A stretch of DNA of 64,000 nucleotides. It comes from Pseudoxanthomonas suwonensis (GTDB taxonomy: Bacteria > Pseudomonadota > Gammaproteobacteria > Xanthomonadales > Xanthomonadaceae). Positions 45,506 to 54,491 of the stretch are shown piece after piece. How positions within the stretch are numbered: position 1 is the stretch's first letter; each line of letters opens with the position of its first letter. Under the pieces are notes generated by a model. The model was not told where the DNA came from and made no database searches. It worked only from the letters and a program-made list of their open reading frames with translations. The position numbers and the translations under genes are program-made. Where the stretch lies: contig QFNC01000009.1 of NCBI GenBank assembly GCA_003240695.1, forward strand, positions 34,341 through 98,340, in the 5' to 3' direction.

Positions 45506-48304
45506 TCAGAAGGCGACCTGCCAGCTGACCTGACCCTGCAACCCGTTGCGGCCGGCTTCGTTGCGGCTGTCGATGCCGAAGCGCAGCAGGCCCTTGCGAT
45601 GGAAATCGGCATCCACCCCGAAGCCGAACACCGTCGCATCGCGCGCCAGTGGCTGGCCCATGATCGGCGACCACAGGTCCAGTGCATTGAAGCGGGCATT
45701 GATGTCGGCGCCGGATTGCGACAACGTGCGCTGCCATTCGACACGGCCGTACCAGCGCAGATCGGAACTGTTCCAGGTCCAGTCACGATTGAAGCGCATG
45801 CCCAGCAGCGCCTGCGTGGCCCGCATGGTCGATGCATCGGCGGTCAGGCCGAAGCCGATCAGGTCGTTCTCGGAAAAACCGCCGCGATCCAGCTGCAGCG
45901 CATGCATGCCGACGTACGGGGTGATGCCGGCCTGCCCGACCGTCCAGCGCCGCCCGGCCTGCAGATCGACGGCCGTGTACTGGTCGGCGTAGTCCGAACC
46001 GGCCCGGAAGCTCTCCGCACCCAGCAGCAGATCGCGCTGCGCATGCCGCTCGATGCGGCCCTGCGCGATGCGACCCAGCAGGTAGTTCGACCCGACATTC
46101 CAACTGGCATACAGCTGCGCGTCGGTCTGGCGGGTCTGCTCGCGGTCGAAGCGGCTGGTCAACCAGGTGTCGGTCCGCGTCTGGCCGAACGCGGCACCGA
46201 CGGTGAGCGCATCGCCCAGGCGCACGTCCTGGCCCATGGTCCAGCCACTGGCATTCACGTCGAAGCCGCCGCGGCTCTGGCGCTGGCTATCGATGTGATC
46301 GGCCCAGGCACCGGCCAGTCGCGGATCGTCCTTGCGTTCGTCCAGGCGGTTCTCCAGCGCATGACGGCTGCTTTCGGCGGCCATGCTGGCGTACAGCGTG
46401 TCGTGGCCGTGCAACTGCCCCGACAGGCTGTCCAGCGTCTGTTCCGCAACCGATGCCGATGCCGAGCGCTGGATCGCGCCCGCACCCTGCAGGAAACCGC
46501 TGCCGACTGCCGTGCCGGCGTCGATCGCGCCGAATGCGCCTTCCACCCGCTGCGCAGCGGACATCGCCGCCGGGGTGAACCCGAAGGACGCCGCGGTGGC
46601 CGTCACGTCCAGTCGGGTGATGTCCATGAACACGCTGGTGGGATCGTAGCCCAGCGTGGCGGTGAGGAACACGCCCGGCGCTTGGGTCAGGCTTCCGAAT
46701 TGTCCGTTGCGGCCGCCGGCGGCGGTCAGCACGGTTTCGCGATTCGATCGCGTATAGCCTTGCGCGATGCCGGTCACCTGCAATTCGCCGGCCAGCGTGG
46801 CCGTGCCGGTGATGGCCAGCGGCGAACCGACCTGGAAGGCCAGCCGCCCGCTGCCGTTCTGGATGAAGTTGCCCTGGATGGCCTTGTTCCCGGGCGCGCC
46901 ACCCACCTGGAAGGTGCCCGAATTGGTGACCGATCCACCTGCCCCGCCGCCTGTCTGCAGGACCGCGCCGGAACTGATCGTTGCCGCGCCCGGCACGCTG
47001 CCCGCAAACGCCAGCGTGCCGCCCTGCACCGAGGTGGCGCCGGTGTACGTGGCTGCACCGGTCAGGCTGAGCTTGCCCGCGCCGGATTTGGTCAAGCCGC
47101 CCGCGCCAGCGATGTCGTTGCCCCAGACCGAGTCGGCGCCGCGCGTGTCCACCGACACGTTGCCCCAATCGAACCTGGCCGGGCCGTTGATCGCCCTGCC
47201 GATGTCCAGCAGGCCGTAGCCGAACACCGCATCCGGGCCGGGGTCTCCCAGATCCTTGGCCGTGCCCAGCAGCGTCTGCCGCACCAGGTCGTTGTTGAAA
47301 TAGGGATACTTCTGCCACACCAGCGCCGCCGCGCCGGACACCAGTGGCGCCGCCAGCGAGGTGCCCTGGTACTGCCAGTAGCTGGGGCTCTGACTGGTGT
47401 CGTCGGTGCCGGTCACGATCACCTTGCCCGGCGCCACCAGGCAGTAGCGCATGGCATAGCCGCAGCGGTTGGAGTAGCCGGCGATCTGGGTGGGATTGTC
47501 GGTGTCCAGTGCCGCGACGGTCAGCCAGCCGCGCTCCAGATCGGCCGCCGGCATCGAGCCGCCGGTGCCGGGCTGGCTGGGCAATGCCGCCATGTCGGTG
47601 GGATTGGGACGCGATTCGTTGCCGGTGGCGAACACCACCAGCCCGTCGTTGTTGAAGATGAAACGCCGGTATTCGCCTGCGATCGGCGCAGTGGCGGCCG
47701 GATTGTTCCAGTACAGGCCGCCCCACGAATTGTTCATGATGCGCACGCCGCGACTGATCAGGTCGTTGTGCACCGGCTCCAGGCCCAGCGCTCCATCCAC
47801 CTCGTTGCCGTCGCCGCTGCCGTCGTCTTCCGGCGGCTTGTCGGAAATGATGCGGGCCGACACGATGCTGGCGCCCGGCGCCACTCCGCCCGGCCACGTG
47901 CCGAAGGCGGTACCGGCCGCGATCTGCGCCACAGCAGTGCCATGGCCGACCACGTCATCCTTGTTCACGTTGTTCTTGGCCGGATCCACGTACACCAGAT
48001 TGGCCTTTACCCGCGGCGACAGCGCCGGATGGTTGCGCATCACCCCGCTGTCCACGAAGCCGATGGTCACGCCGGCACCGGTCAAGCCTGCGGCCTTGGC
48101 CGGCGCGGCATTGGTCAATTCCAGATGCTTGCTGTAGGCCGGATTGGGCGGCTGCACCAGCGGCGGCGGTGCCGAGGGCGGCGGATCGGGCGGACGCACG
48201 ACATTGCCGCCACCACCGCCACCACCGCAGGCGGACAGGACAGCCATGGCCAGCAGGCTCAGGCCCCGTGTGGCGCCATCGGCGCGGGTGCAGGTACTAC
48301 GCAT
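45506..48304 (-). CDS. Lipidated S8 (subtilisin) serine protease autotransporter
   Basis: 932-residue protein. The signal ends in a lipobox-like LSAC (Cys 26) followed by seven Gly and a Pro-rich stretch, as in surface-lipoprotein autotransporters of the NalP/SphB1 type. The subtilisin domain has catalytic D85 (GFVDSGVM), H121 (VVGHGTAVAQ) and S316 (QGTSLAAPLVSG). A passenger repeat region with LTKSGAGKLSLTGAATYTGA (autotransporter-associated repeat) follows. The last ~280 residues form a beta-barrel translocator ending in the C-terminal aromatic VSWQVAF. I start at ATG 48304, preceded by GGGGAG; an earlier start is possible but would hide the signal peptide. It could process other surface proteins. 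Confidence 0.9.
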   Translation of the reverse strand: MRSTCTRADGATRGLSLLAMAVLSACGGGGGGGNVVRPPDPPPSAPPPLVQPPNPAYSKHLELTNAAPAKAAGLTGAGVTIGFVDSGVMRNHPALSPRVKANLVYVDPAKNNVNKDDVVGHGTAVAQIAAGTAFGTWPGGVAPGASIVSARIISDKPPEDDGSGDGNEVDGALGLEPVHNDLISRGVRIMNNSWGGLYWNNPAATAPIAGEYRRFIFNNDGLVVFATGNESRPNPTDMAALPSQPGTGGSMPAADLERGWLTVAALDTDNPTQIAGYSNRCGYAMRYCLVAPGKVIVTGTDDTSQSPSYWQYQGTSLAAPLVSGAAALVWQKYPYFNNDLVRQTLLGTAKDLGDPGPDAVFGYGLLDIGRAINGPARFDWGNVSVDTRGADSVWGNDIAGAGGLTKSGAGKLSLTGAATYTGATSVQGGTLAFAGSVPGAATISSGAVLQTGGGAGGSVTNSGTFQVGGAPGNKAIQGNFIQNGSGRLAFQVGSPLAITGTATLAGELQVTGIAQGYTRSNRETVLTAAGGRNGQFGSLTQAPGVFLTATLGYDPTSVFMDITRLDVTATAASFGFTPAAMSAAQRVEGAFGAIDAGTAVGSGFLQGAGAIQRSASASVAEQTLDSLSGQLHGHDTLYASMAAESSRHALENRLDERKDDPRLAGAWADHIDSQRQSRGGFDVNASGWTMGQDVRLGDALTVGAAFGQTRTDTWLTSRFDREQTRQTDAQLYASWNVGSNYLLGRIAQGRIERHAQRDLLLGAESFRAGSDYADQYTAVDLQAGRRWTVGQAGITPYVGMHALQLDRGGFSENDLIGFGLTADASTMRATQALLGMRFNRDWTWNSSDLRWYGRVEWQRTLSQSGADINARFNALDLWSPIMGQPLARDATVFGFGVDADFHRKGLLRFGIDSRNEAGRNGLQGQVSWQVAF

Positions 48305-48495
48305 CGGATGTTCTCCCCGGGCCCCGACCATCGGGCCGTGCACCGCAATGGGAGCACAAGCCGGTGACGGACACAATGCGCAATCCCGACCCGTTCAGCG
48401 CAGCGCGAACACCGTCACGAACCCTGCGCGGACTGCGCACTGGCCGGTCCGGGCGATAATGGCCTTCTGCCCCCTTCTCGATCCGGAGACACGTC

Positions 48496-49671
48496 ATGAG
48501 CGACATCGTCATCCTCGGTGCCAAGCGCACCCCCATCGGCTCCATGCTGGGCCAGTTCACCGGCGTCGCCACACCCGTGCTCGGCACGGCGGCCATCGCC
48601 GGCGCCCTGGAACACGCCGGCATCGCCGCCGACCGGGTGGATGAAGTCATCATGGGCTGCGTGCTGCCGGCCGGCCTCGGCCAGGCTCCTGCCCGCCAGG
48701 CCGCGCGTGCGGCCGGCATTCCCGACGCCGCCGGTGCCACCACCATCAACAAGGTGTGCGGCTCGGGCATGAAGTCGATCATGCTGGCCCACGACATCAT
48801 CCGGGCCGGCTCGGCCAAGGTGGTGGTGGCCGGCGGCATGGAATCGATGACCAATGCGCCGCATCTTCTCAACGGCTCTCGCACCGGCATCCGCTACGGC
48901 AGCGCGGAGTTCCTCGACCACATGGCGTTCGACGGCCTCACCGATCCCTACGAAGGCAAGGCCATGGGCGTGTTCGGCGATGCCGCCGTGGCCAAGTACG
49001 GCTTCACCCGCGAGCAGGTCGATGCCTACTCCACCGAAAGCGTGCGCCGGGCCCAGCAGGCGATTGCCGATGGCGCTTTCAAGGCGGAAATCGTCCCGGT
49101 CACGGTGAAGGGTCGCAAGGGCGAGGTGGTGGTCGACAGCGACGAGGAACCGGGCAAGATCGACATCGCGAAGATTCCCGGCCTGCGCGCCGCCTTCGGC
49201 AAGGATGGCGTGCTCACCGCCGCCTCGTCGTCGAAGATTTCCGATGGTGCCGCGGCGGTGGTGGTGATGTCGGCCGATGAGGCCTCGAAGATCGATGCCC
49301 TGCCGCTGGCCCGCATCGTCGCCCATGCCACGCATTCGCAGGCACCGGAGTGGTTCACCACCGCGCCGGTCAGGGCGATCGTCAACGTGCTGGACAAGGC
49401 AGGATGGGCCGCCGGCGATGTGGACCTGTACGAAATCAACGAAGCCTTTTCGTTAGTGGCGATGGCACCCATCCATGACCTCGGCATCCGTCACGACAAG
49501 GTCAATGTCAATGGCGGCGCCGTCGCGCTGGGACATCCCATCGGCGCCAGCGGTGCGCGTCTGGTGGTCACGCTGCTCCACGCCTTGCAGGCACGCGGCG
49601 GCAGGCGCGGCGTCGCATCGCTGTGCATCGGCGGTGGCGAAGCCACGGCAATCGCGTTAGAACTTTGCTAA
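48496..49671 (+). CDS. atoB: Acetyl-CoA C-acetyltransferase (thiolase II)
   Basis: 391-residue biosynthetic or ketolytic thiolase: reversible condensation of two acetyl-CoA to acetoacetyl-CoA. Catalytic Cys 88 in INKVCGSGMKSIML, NGGAVALGHPIGASGARL with the His, and CIGGGEATAIALEL at the C-terminus with the second Cys. It would pair with the HMG-CoA lyase product acetoacetate in leucine breakdown. No close operon partner; the next gene has its own promoter. The symbol is by similarity. Confidence 0.9.
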   Translation: MSDIVILGAKRTPIGSMLGQFTGVATPVLGTAAIAGALEHAGIAADRVDEVIMGCVLPAGLGQAPARQAARAAGIPDAAGATTINKVCGSGMKSIMLAHDIIRAGSAKVVVAGGMESMTNAPHLLNGSRTGIRYGSAEFLDHMAFDGLTDPYEGKAMGVFGDAAVAKYGFTREQVDAYSTESVRRAQQAIADGAFKAEIVPVTVKGRKGEVVVDSDEEPGKIDIAKIPGLRAAFGKDGVLTAASSSKISDGAAAVVVMSADEASKIDALPLARIVAHATHSQAPEWFTTAPVRAIVNVLDKAGWAAGDVDLYEINEAFSLVAMAPIHDLGIRHDKVNVNGGAVALGHPIGASGARLVVTLLHALQARGGRRGVASLCIGGGEATAIALELC

Positions 49672-49730
49672 ATCGCTAAACGGCAACGAAAGGTTGTCGC
49701 CGGCTTAACGGAAAATTTTCAAACACCCGC

Positions 49731-49759
49731 TTGACACGCGCAACCAGCTTGTCATCATG
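49731..49759 (+). promoter_or_regulatory. Candidate sigma-70 promoter of the first Ala-rich lipoprotein
   Basis: An exact -35 hexamer TTGACA (49731-49736), 17 bases, then a weak -10 ATCATG (49754-49759). It lies 60 bases before the ATG of the lipoprotein gene. The -10 match is poor. Confidence 0.45.
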
Positions 49760-49818
49760 TTGTCGACGCGCATTCATGCGCGTTGTCCCAAAATCCAATT
49801 TCTGACGAGGAAACAACC

Positions 49819-50196
49819 ATGACCATCAACAAGGCGCTGCTCGCCCTGGCTCTGGGCTTCGCCCTGACCGCGTGCACCAACCAGCAGCAGGCCGCCGACT
49901 CGGCCGCCGAAGCTGCCGAAGCTGCCGGCGAAGCGCAGGAAGCTGCGAACAACGCCGCGATGACCGGCGATGCCGCCGCTACCGAAGCTGCCCAGGCTGC
50001 TGCCGACACGGCCGCCATGGCTGCCGGTACCGCCGCCACCTCGGCTGACGCCGCTGCCGCCGCTGGCGACGTGACCGCCGCCGACGACGCCGCCGATGCT
50101 GCCGAGCAGTCGGCCGACGCCGCCGAGCAGGCCCAGGACGCTGCCGAAGAAGCTGCTGCTTCGGCCGACGCTCCGACCAACAACAACGGCATGTAA
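49819..50196 (+). CDS. Ala-rich small lipoprotein (first of two)
   Basis: 125 residues: signal peptide with lipobox LTAC (Cys about 19), then a mature part that is almost only Ala, Glu, Asp, Gln, Gly and Thr in a heptad-like pattern (ADSAAEAAEAAGEAQEAANN). Such a sequence should form a long alanine-rich helix or coiled coil, like Lpp or OprI. It probably sits in the outer membrane facing the periplasm, perhaps as a spacer. A strong terminator follows, so it is monocistronic. No catalytic features. No recognised family. Confidence 0.8.
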   Translation: MTINKALLALALGFALTACTNQQQAADSAAEAAEAAGEAQEAANNAAMTGDAAATEAAQAAADTAAMAAGTAATSADAAAAAGDVTAADDAADAAEQSADAAEQAQDAAEEAAASADAPTNNNGM

Positions 50197-50217
50197 TCCA
50201 GGCCTGTTGCTGTAACC

Positions 50218-50251
50218 AAGGCCGCCGGTATTTCGATGCCGGCGGCCTTTT
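50218..50251 (+). terminator. Rho-independent terminator after first lipoprotein
   Basis: Eleven-base-pair stem AAGGCCGCCGG / CCGGCGGCCTT with a 10-base loop, followed by TT. Confidence 0.88.
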
Positions 50252-50314
50252 GCTAGCAGCACTGCCGGGCCAACGCAACCCGTTGTCGTTCTCCTATCCC
50301 ATCTCCAGGAAATC

Positions 50315-50752
50315 ATGACGATGAACATCAAACTCGCCACGCTTGCCGCCACCAGCCTGCTGGCCCTGGCTGCCTGCAATTCGCCTACCGCCGAACAGAA
50401 GGCCGACGAAGCCGCTGCCGCCGCCGACCAGGCTGGCCAGGAAGCGGCCGTCGCCGCCGAAACCGCCGGTGACGCCGCTGCCTCGGCTGCCAACGCCGCC
50501 GGCGATGCCGCCGTTGCCGCCGGCGATGCTGCCGTGGCCGGTGCCGCCGCTGCTGCCGGCACCGCCGCCGCTGCCGTGGATGCCGCCGCCGATCCGGTTC
50601 AGGCCGCCTACGAGGAAGGCAAGGCCGGTGCCGCCGACGCCCTGAGCACTGCCGCCCAGAACGTGGGCAACGCTGCCCAGAACGCTGCCGGCGAACTGAA
50701 GCAGGAAGCCGCCGAAGCCAAGGCCACCGCCGACGCCGAGAAGAAGGACTGA
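50315..50752 (+). CDS. Ala-rich small lipoprotein (second of two)
   Basis: 145 residues with signal peptide and lipobox LAAC (Cys about 21). The mature part is highly Ala-rich (SAANAAGDAAVAAGDAAVAG) and ends in a charged Lys/Glu helix (GELKQEAAEAKATADAEKKD). It looks like a diverged duplicate of the preceding gene: same layout, same composition and same orientation, each with its own terminator. A role as a structural outer-membrane or stress lipoprotein is likely but unproven. GAGGA-like CCAGGAAATC precedes the ATG. Confidence 0.8.
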   Translation: MTMNIKLATLAATSLLALAACNSPTAEQKADEAAAAADQAGQEAAVAAETAGDAAASAANAAGDAAVAAGDAAVAGAAAAAGTAAAAVDAAADPVQAAYEEGKAGAADALSTAAQNVGNAAQNAAGELKQEAAEAKATADAEKKD

Positions 50753-50784
50753 TCCTTCATCCGCATCGTGTGATGCTTCAGCTA

Positions 50785-50806
50785 AGGCCCGCTTCGGCGG
50801 GCCTTT
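50785..50806 (+). terminator. Rho-independent terminator after second lipoprotein
   Basis: Nine-base-pair stem AAGGCCCGC / GCGGGCCTT with loop TTCG, followed by T-rich TGTCTTT. Confidence 0.85.
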
Positions 50807-50881
50807 GTCTTTGCCGATGTCCAGCGACCCGGCACCGCTTGGCGCTATGCTTGCGGACCGTCATCCAGTCCAACGGTCGTC

Positions 50882-52489
50882 ATGCCCGTTCTCCCCAGCC
50901 ACGTCGACTCCCGCTCTGCCGAATTCGGCGCCAACCGCGACTGGCATCGCCGGTTGAGCGATCACCTGCACGACACATTGGCGCAAATCGCATTGGGCGG
51001 TGGCGATGCCGCGATGGCCAAGCACGTGCAACGCGGCAAGCTGCCTGCCCGCGAGCGCATCACGGCGCTGCTGGATCCCGGCTCGCCGTTCCTGGAACTG
51101 AATGCGCTGGCCGCCCACGGCCTGTACGACGATGCGGCCCCGGCAGCCGGCATCGTCACCGGCATCGGCCGCGTGCATGGCCAGGAAGTGTTGGTGGTGG
51201 CCAACGACGCCACCGTGAAGGGCGGCACCTACTTCCCGATGACGGTGAAGAAGCACCTGCGCGCACAGGACGTGGCGATGGAGAACCGCTTGCCCTGCAT
51301 CTACCTGGTGGATTCCGGCGGCGCGTTCCTGCCGCTGCAGGACGAGGTGTTTCCCGACCGCGAACACTTCGGCCGCATCTTCTACAACCAGGCGCGGATG
51401 AGCGCGGCCGGCATCCCGCAGGTGGCGGTGGTGATGGGCAGCTGCACCGCGGGCGGCGCCTATGTGCCGGCAATGTGCGACGAAAGCGTGATCGTGCGCG
51501 GACAGGGCACGATTTTCCTGGGCGGCCCGCCGCTGGTGAAGGCTGCCACCGGCGAGGTGGTGGATGCCGAAACCCTGGGCGGTGCCGACGTGCACACCCG
51601 CATTTCCGGAGTGGCCGACCATTTCGCCGAGGACGACCGCCACGCGCTGCAGATCGCCCGCGACATCGCCCGCCACTTCAATCGCGGCAAGCGATTGCCG
51701 GTCACCACGCAGCCGGTGCGCGAACCACTGTATCCGGCCGAGGAGCTGTACGGCATCGTGCCGCAGGACGCGCGCCGGCCGTTCGACATCCGCGAAGTCA
51801 TCGCCCGCATCGTGGACGGCAGCGATTTCGCCGAATTCAAGGCCCGCTACGGCAAGACCCTGGTCTGCGGCTTCGCCCACATCCACGGCTATCCGGTCGG
51901 CATCGTCGCCAACAACGGCATCCTGTTTTCCGAGTCGGCGCTCAAGGGCGCGCATTTCATCGAACTGTGCAACCAACGCGGCATCCCGCTGGTGTTCCTG
52001 CAGAACATCACCGGGTTCATGGTCGGCAAGAAGTACGAGCAGGCCGGCATCGCGAAGGACGGGGCGAAGATGGTGACCGCGGTGGCCTGTTCGTCCGTGC
52101 CCAAGTTCACCGTGGTGATCGGCGGCAGTTTCGGCGCCGGCAACTACGCGATGTGCGGACGTGCCTACGGCGGCCGATTCCTGTGGATGTGGCCGAATGC
52201 CCGCATCAGCGTGATGGGCGGCGAACAGGCCGCCAGCGTGCTGGCCACGGTGCGCCGCGACGGCATCGAGGCCAAGGGCGGCCATTGGAGCGCCGAGGGC
52301 GAAGCAGCCTTCAAGCAGCCGATCCAGCAGCAGTACGAGGAGCAGGGGCATCCCTACTACGCATCGGCGCGGCTGTGGGACGACGGCATCATCGATCCGA
52401 CCGACACCCGCCGCGTGCTGGGACTGGGCCTGTCGGCAGCGTTGAACGCGCCGATCGAACCGGCGCGCTTTGGCGTATTCCGGATGTAG
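50882..52489 (+). CDS. liuB: Methylcrotonoyl-CoA carboxylase, carboxyltransferase beta subunit
   Basis: 535-residue carboxyltransferase that moves CO2 from biotin (on LiuD) to 3-methylcrotonyl-CoA. Motifs of MCC beta include ARERITALLDPGSPFLELNA, GIGRVHGQEVLVVANDATVK, YLVDSGGAFLPLQDEVFPDR, GIVANNGILFSESALKGAHF and GEQAASVLATVRRDGIEAKG. It stands alone, between a lipoprotein terminator and the bactofilin gene, and not in the liuCDE operon 33 kb away. liuA (isovaleryl-CoA dehydrogenase) is not in the window. Confidence 0.93.
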   Translation: MPVLPSHVDSRSAEFGANRDWHRRLSDHLHDTLAQIALGGGDAAMAKHVQRGKLPARERITALLDPGSPFLELNALAAHGLYDDAAPAAGIVTGIGRVHGQEVLVVANDATVKGGTYFPMTVKKHLRAQDVAMENRLPCIYLVDSGGAFLPLQDEVFPDREHFGRIFYNQARMSAAGIPQVAVVMGSCTAGGAYVPAMCDESVIVRGQGTIFLGGPPLVKAATGEVVDAETLGGADVHTRISGVADHFAEDDRHALQIARDIARHFNRGKRLPVTTQPVREPLYPAEELYGIVPQDARRPFDIREVIARIVDGSDFAEFKARYGKTLVCGFAHIHGYPVGIVANNGILFSESALKGAHFIELCNQRGIPLVFLQNITGFMVGKKYEQAGIAKDGAKMVTAVACSSVPKFTVVIGGSFGAGNYAMCGRAYGGRFLWMWPNARISVMGGEQAASVLATVRRDGIEAKGGHWSAEGEAAFKQPIQQQYEEQGHPYYASARLWDDGIIDPTDTRRVLGLGLSAALNAPIEPARFGVFRM

Positions 52490-52606
52490 CGGCACGCGTG
52501 GACCGCGGAATGTGACTGATTGCGCGCTTTCCGCCGCGATCGACCCAGCCATTCTGCGGCGTGATAGGCTCGGCGTTCCCCCGTCCGCGCAGCTCCCGGA
52601 GCGATC

Positions 52607-53185
52607 ATGGCCATCTTCAACAACCCGCAACCTGCACCCCGCAAGGACAAGGATTCCCTGCCCTCGTTCGCCGCCGGCACCGAACCGGTCAATGACGCCC
52701 GCGACGTGCCCACGGCCGATTTCGCGCCGCTGACCTCGCCGCCGCTGGGCATGCGTCCCGGCCCAGCAACGTCATCGCAGCCGCAGCCCACCGGCAAACC
52801 CGTCGCCAAGGAATCGGTGATCGCCGCCGATTTGACCATCGAGGGCAAGATCGAAGGCACCGGGCACGTGCGCATCGCCGGTCGCTTCAAGGGCGACGTG
52901 AACGTGCAGGGCGACCTGACCATCGAGAAAGGCGCCAAGCTGTCCGGCGGCGTGCGCGCCAGCAAGGTCAACGTGGGCGGCGAGCTGGAAGGCAACATCG
53001 AATCGGCCTCGCGCGTGGAACTGTTCGAATCCGGTGCCATCAGCGGCGATCTGAAAGCCGACACGCTGATCGTGGCCGCCGGCTCGCGCATCCGCGGCCA
53101 CGTGGAATGCGGCTGGGCCGATGCCGCATCCGGCAGCTCCGGCAAGAAGACCGACGATGCCACGCCGGAGAGCGACGCCGCGTGA
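52607..53185 (+). CDS. bacA: Bactofilin
   Basis: 192-residue cytoskeletal protein. Residues ~65-165 form the polymerising beta-helix with repeated hydrophobic strands: VIAADLTIEGKIEGTGHVRI, AGRFKGDVNVQGDLTIEKGA and NVGGELEGNIESASRVELFE. The flanking N- and C-termini are disordered and Pro- or Ser-rich, as usual. Bactofilins (CcmA/BacA/BacM) form filaments affecting cell shape, polarity or cell-wall enzymes. It is coupled to the next gene by a GTGA overlap. Confidence 0.9.
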   Translation: MAIFNNPQPAPRKDKDSLPSFAAGTEPVNDARDVPTADFAPLTSPPLGMRPGPATSSQPQPTGKPVAKESVIAADLTIEGKIEGTGHVRIAGRFKGDVNVQGDLTIEKGAKLSGGVRASKVNVGGELEGNIESASRVELFESGAISGDLKADTLIVAAGSRIRGHVECGWADAASGSSGKKTDDATPESDAA

Positions 53186-53544
53186 GCAGTGCCCGCGCGA
53201 GCACGGCCGGTTCCACCCGCGCCTGCCCGCACTGCAAGGCCACGATCCTGCAAAGCGCCGCGGTCTGCCCCAACTGCCGCGGCCACCTGCGCTACGACTC
53301 GGCCGCCGTGGCTGGCCAGTCCACCGCCGCCTCCACGCCACTGCGCGTGGAAGGCACGGTGCGGCATCCCGGCGGCACCGGCGCGCTGGAATACACCATG
53401 CTGCTGACCATCCGCAACCAGCGTGGCGAGGAAGTGGCCCGCCAGCTGGTGGGCGTGGGCGCCATGCACGCCGGCGAGCAGCGCACCTTCACCCTGTCGG
53501 TGGAGCTGTTCGACGGCAAGCCGTCCACGCTGGCCCGCAAGTAA
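53182..53544 (+). CDS. Zinc-ribbon protein of unknown function
   Basis: 120 residues with a GTG start that overlaps the bactofilin stop. The N-terminal zinc ribbon has two CxxC knuckles (ACPHCKATILQSAAVCPNCR); the rest is a beta-rich domain (LRVEGTVRHPGGTGALEYTM, LTIRNQRGEEVARQLVGVGA). Its pairing with bactofilin by translation suggests a partner in the same structure, but nothing else is known. Homologues next to bactofilin genes are common in xanthomonads as far as I recall. Confidence 0.72.
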   Translation: MSSARASTAGSTRACPHCKATILQSAAVCPNCRGHLRYDSAAVAGQSTAASTPLRVEGTVRHPGGTGALEYTMLLTIRNQRGEEVARQLVGVGAMHAGEQRTFTLSVELFDGKPSTLARK

Positions 53545-53555
53545 CGCAGCGCCTC

Positions 53556-53963
53556 TCAGCCCGGTCGCTTGCTGCGCCGCACGTACAGCACCAGCGCGTG
53601 TTCCTCGATCACGTAGCCGTGCTCGGCGGCGATCTGCTTCTGCAGCTCCTCGATCGCATCGCTGTGGAATTCGATCACCTTGCCGGTATCCAGATCGACC
53701 ATGTGATCGTGATGATCCCCCCGGTCCAGCTCGTACACGGCCTGGCCGCCCTCGAAATTGTGCTTCAGCACCAGTCCCGCGCTTTCGAACTGGGTCAGCA
53801 CCCGATACACCGTGGCCAGCCCGATCTCGTCGCCCGCATCCAGCAGGTTGCGATAGATATCTTCCGCGGTCAGGTGCTGGTCGGTGGTTTCCAGCAGCTG
53901 CAGCACGCGCATGCGCGGATGGGTGACTTTCAACCCGGCGTTGCGCAGGTCCTGCGATTCCAC
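53556..53963 (-). CDS. fur: Ferric uptake regulator Fur
   Basis: 135-residue iron-sensing repressor. DNA-binding winged helix with GLKVTHPRMRVLQLLE and GLATVYRVLTQFESAGLV; metal site HHDH at residues 84-87 (GDHHDHMVDLDTGKVIEFH). The CxxC structural zinc pair of E. coli Fur is replaced here (D-L-D-T). I start at the GTG at 53963 (reading VESQDLRNAGLKVT), with GGGAGG eight bases upstream; homologues begin METHDLR. It is divergent from bamE/omlA, the classic xanthomonad arrangement, and may repress itself. A likely target, feoAB, lies at 12.3-14.5 kb. Confidence 0.92.
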   Translation of the reverse strand: MESQDLRNAGLKVTHPRMRVLQLLETTDQHLTAEDIYRNLLDAGDEIGLATVYRVLTQFESAGLVLKHNFEGGQAVYELDRGDHHDHMVDLDTGKVIEFHSDAIEELQKQIAAEHGYVIEEHALVLYVRRSKRPG

Positions 53964-54076
53964 GATGGATGCCTCCCGGACGGCGGTTGCGCAGACAATC
54001 GGCGATGAATCGCCATCACGGCCGCAAGCCGCGACCAGCGCCCGGAGTGTATCATTCACGCTTTGCACTGCCCTCC

Positions 54077-54484
54077 ATGCCCATGCGCCGCATCCTGCTC
54101 ATTGCCCTCGTCGCCGCCTGCACCAGCGCCTGCGGGGTGCTGTACCGCCAGCCGATCTACCAGGGCAATCTGGTGGAAAAGACCGCCGTGGACCAGCTGC
54201 AGGCCGGCATGAGCAAGCGCCAGGTGATGGGTTTGATGGGTACGCCGTCGGTGGCCGACCCGTTCCACCAGAGCCGCTGGGACTACACCGCCACCCAACG
54301 CACTGGCCGGGTGGGTGCCACCGAAATGAAAACCTTTACCCTGTGGTTCGAAGGCGACGCGCTGAGCCGCTGGGAAGGCGACTACTTCCCCGAGCAGGAC
54401 CAGGAACTGGCCCAGAACGCCAACCGCCAGTTCGGCCCCAATCTGGCCCGCGACAAGGACAAGAAGCGCCGTCGCAGCCGCTGA
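54077..54484 (+). CDS. bamE: Outer membrane assembly lipoprotein BamE (OmlA)
   Basis: 135-residue lipoprotein subunit of the BAM complex. Signal peptide MPMRRILLIALVAACTSAC with lipobox TSAC; the mature part has QPIYQGNLVEKTAVDQLQAG, MSKRQVMGLMGTPSVADPF and TLWFEGDALSRWEGDYFPEQ, the SmpA/OmlA domain. The divergent position to fur is conserved in Xanthomonas. Note that bamB is about 51 kb away on the same window. The C-terminus is Lys/Arg-rich. Confidence 0.94.
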   Translation: MPMRRILLIALVAACTSACGVLYRQPIYQGNLVEKTAVDQLQAGMSKRQVMGLMGTPSVADPFHQSRWDYTATQRTGRVGATEMKTFTLWFEGDALSRWEGDYFPEQDQELAQNANRQFGPNLARDKDKKRRRSR

Positions 54485-54491
54485 GCAGGAT

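Noticed and set aside
45599..48367. 922-codon plus-strand frame opposite the autotransporter
   Set aside because: No recognisable domain; the minus strand has subtilisin triad, barrel and signal peptide.
49681..49705. Possible terminator after the thiolase gene
   Set aside because: The GGCAAC/GTTG pairing is short and imperfect and no T run follows.
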